A stretch of 41,271 nt of DNA from an uncultured Lachnospiraceae bacterium (GTDB lineage: Bacteria; Bacillota; Clostridia; Lachnospirales; Lachnospiraceae), in the NCBI GenBank assembly GCA_910579425.1, contig CAJTVL010000035.1, positions 1 through 41,271 of the forward strand, written 5' to 3'. The position numbers and the translations under genes are program-made. The notes under the pieces are model-generated. The model was not told where the DNA came from. It saw nothing but the letters and a program-made list of their open reading frames with translations, and did not search any database. Shown here piece by piece: positions 40,478 to 41,271 of the stretch (its first letter is position 1; each line of letters opens with the position of its first letter).

Positions 40478-41271
40478 ATGGAAGAGACGAAAGTACAGTG
40501 GCATCCGGGATTTGTGGCGGCAATGAATTTGGAGCTGGCAGAGGACAGAGACAGCCTGATATTTGAAAAAGAATACAACCTGAACACAAAGCCGCTGGAG
40601 ATCGACCTGCTGGTGATTAAGAAAGCGGCGTCCGTGCGGATCGGGAATGAGATCGGTGCCCTTTTCAGGGGGCATAATATCATGGAGTATAAATCCCCGA
40701 GGGACGCCCTGGACATCGATGCATTCTACAAAGCGGGCGCATATGCAAGCTTGTATAAGTCTTATGGTGCGACCCTGGATGCGGTGAGGGCAGAGGATGT
40801 GACGGTTTCGCTGGTTCGGGAAGCGAGGCCGGATGGGCTGCTGCGGTATTTCAGGGAACATGGGTACATGGTATCAAAGCCATATTCCGGGATATATTAT
40901 ATCAAAAGCAATGTATTGTTCCCGACCCAGATCATAGTGATAAGGGAACTGGATGAGGCATCGCATATTTGGTTGGGAGCGCTGTCGGAGCGGATGGAAA
41001 AGCAGAAGATGGTAAGGCTCCTGGAAAGGGTAGAGAAACTGTCGGGAAAAGAAGAGAGGGAGTTTGCGGATTCGGTGCTGGAAGTGAGCGTTGGAGCAAA
41101 CAGGCAAGTCATAGAGGAATTGAGAGGAGATGGTAGAATGTGCCAGGCATTGATGGAGATCATGGAGCCAGAGCTGCTGCTCAAAAAACAGGAAGGGCTT
41201 AAGGAAGGGCTCAAAAAGGGGATCAGCGGAACGGTAGAAACGCTGAGGGAGTTTGAGCATGGAGATTTGGA
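40478..41271 (+). CDS. PD-(D/E)XK nuclease-like protein (3' partial)
   Basis: A protein of at least 264 residues, open at the window edge. Residues 41-74 contain EIDLLVIKK and, 27 residues later, MEYKSP; the order D43 ... E70-Y-K72 fits the PD-(D/E)XK nuclease core. The C-terminal region (ELLLKKQEGLKEGLKKG) has the repeated G-x-K-x-G-x-K pattern of Rpn/transposase-like nuclease proteins abundant in Lachnospiraceae. AAAGGAG precedes ATG 40478 by six bases. Many such genes are annotated as transposase-related, but I see no terminal repeats. Activity and partner are unknown. Confidence 0.75.
   Translation, partial: MEETKVQWHPGFVAAMNLELAEDRDSLIFEKEYNLNTKPLEIDLLVIKKAASVRIGNEIGALFRGHNIMEYKSPRDALDIDAFYKAGAYASLYKSYGATLDAVRAEDVTVSLVREARPDGLLRYFREHGYMVSKPYSGIYYIKSNVLFPTQIIVIRELDEASHIWLGALSERMEKQKMVRLLERVEKLSGKEEREFADSVLEVSVGANRQVIEELRGDGRMCQALMEIMEPELLLKKQEGLKEGLKKGISGTVETLREFEHGDL

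Noticed and set aside
1..41271. tRNA, rRNA or riboswitch genes
   Set aside because: I saw no cloverleaf with flanking CCA context, no rRNA motif and no leader I could match to a known riboswitch. A covariance-model scan was not possible.

Overview
The window looks like chromosome from a Clostridia member, most likely Lachnospiraceae. The evidence is strong AGGAGG-type ribosome sites, TTG and GTG starts, Gram-positive lipoproteins, a sortase-type surface protein, Bce-type ABC permeases, a CDD-like class D beta-lactamase relic, and DUF6034-like and other small proteins of the kind seen in that family. No rRNA, tRNA, CRISPR array or complete transposon was found. The assignment rests on gene content and style, not on a marker gene.

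Layout. 1-2902: BceA/BceB-type peptide-sensing or detoxifying ABC exporter (ATPase truncated by the window edge). 2903-5094: an accessory stretch with a structured repeat-like element, a small gene whose ribosome site has no start codon after it, a tandem 39-bp repeat, a DUF3592-like membrane protein behind a promoter with a 20-bp palindrome, and a flavin reductase whose promoter is overlapped by a 16-bp inverted repeat. 5095-10436: three co-directional genes, TerB-N/TerB-C protein, BrxD-like (DUF2791) ATPase and Lhr/BrxHI-like helicase. This is the strongest candidate for a little-described DNA-processing or defence module, because the BREX methylase and phosphatase genes that normally accompany such a pair are absent. 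10455-17019 (minus strand): MMPL/RND transporter, a large LPxTG-like GLUG-repeat surface protein, and a TetR regulator, packed as one operon with its own promoter.

17210-21972: an operon of rRNA m5C methyltransferase, HPt phosphotransfer protein, TPR lipoprotein, pyrF and an AEC carrier. 22044-22670: an AT-rich Fic protein whose catalytic histidine is replaced by glutamine. 22873-26587: an OmpR-type response regulator, its histidine kinase and a DUF6034-like lipoprotein; the exact 11-mer TTTACATTTTG occurs upstream of both the regulator and the lipoprotein, suggesting a shared operator. 26636-30249: Cys-rich FMN reductase, an orphan FakA C-terminal domain, an M3 oligoendopeptidase and a four-helix membrane protein.

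30448-38116: a complete oligopeptide ABC importer (lipoprotein, two permeases, two ATPases) followed by a translationally coupled small membrane protein. The binding lipoprotein is separated from the permeases by terminator-like hairpins, and the second permease carries an insert of roughly 200 residues. 38216-39269: two decayed genes ending tail to tail, a class D beta-lactamase relic with a microhomology deletion and a frameshifted GyrI-like protein. 39382-40290: an AraC regulator with a GyrI-like domain whose last codons lie in a copy of the repeat seen at 3.4 kb. 40478-end: a PD-(D/E)XK nuclease-like gene cut by the window edge.
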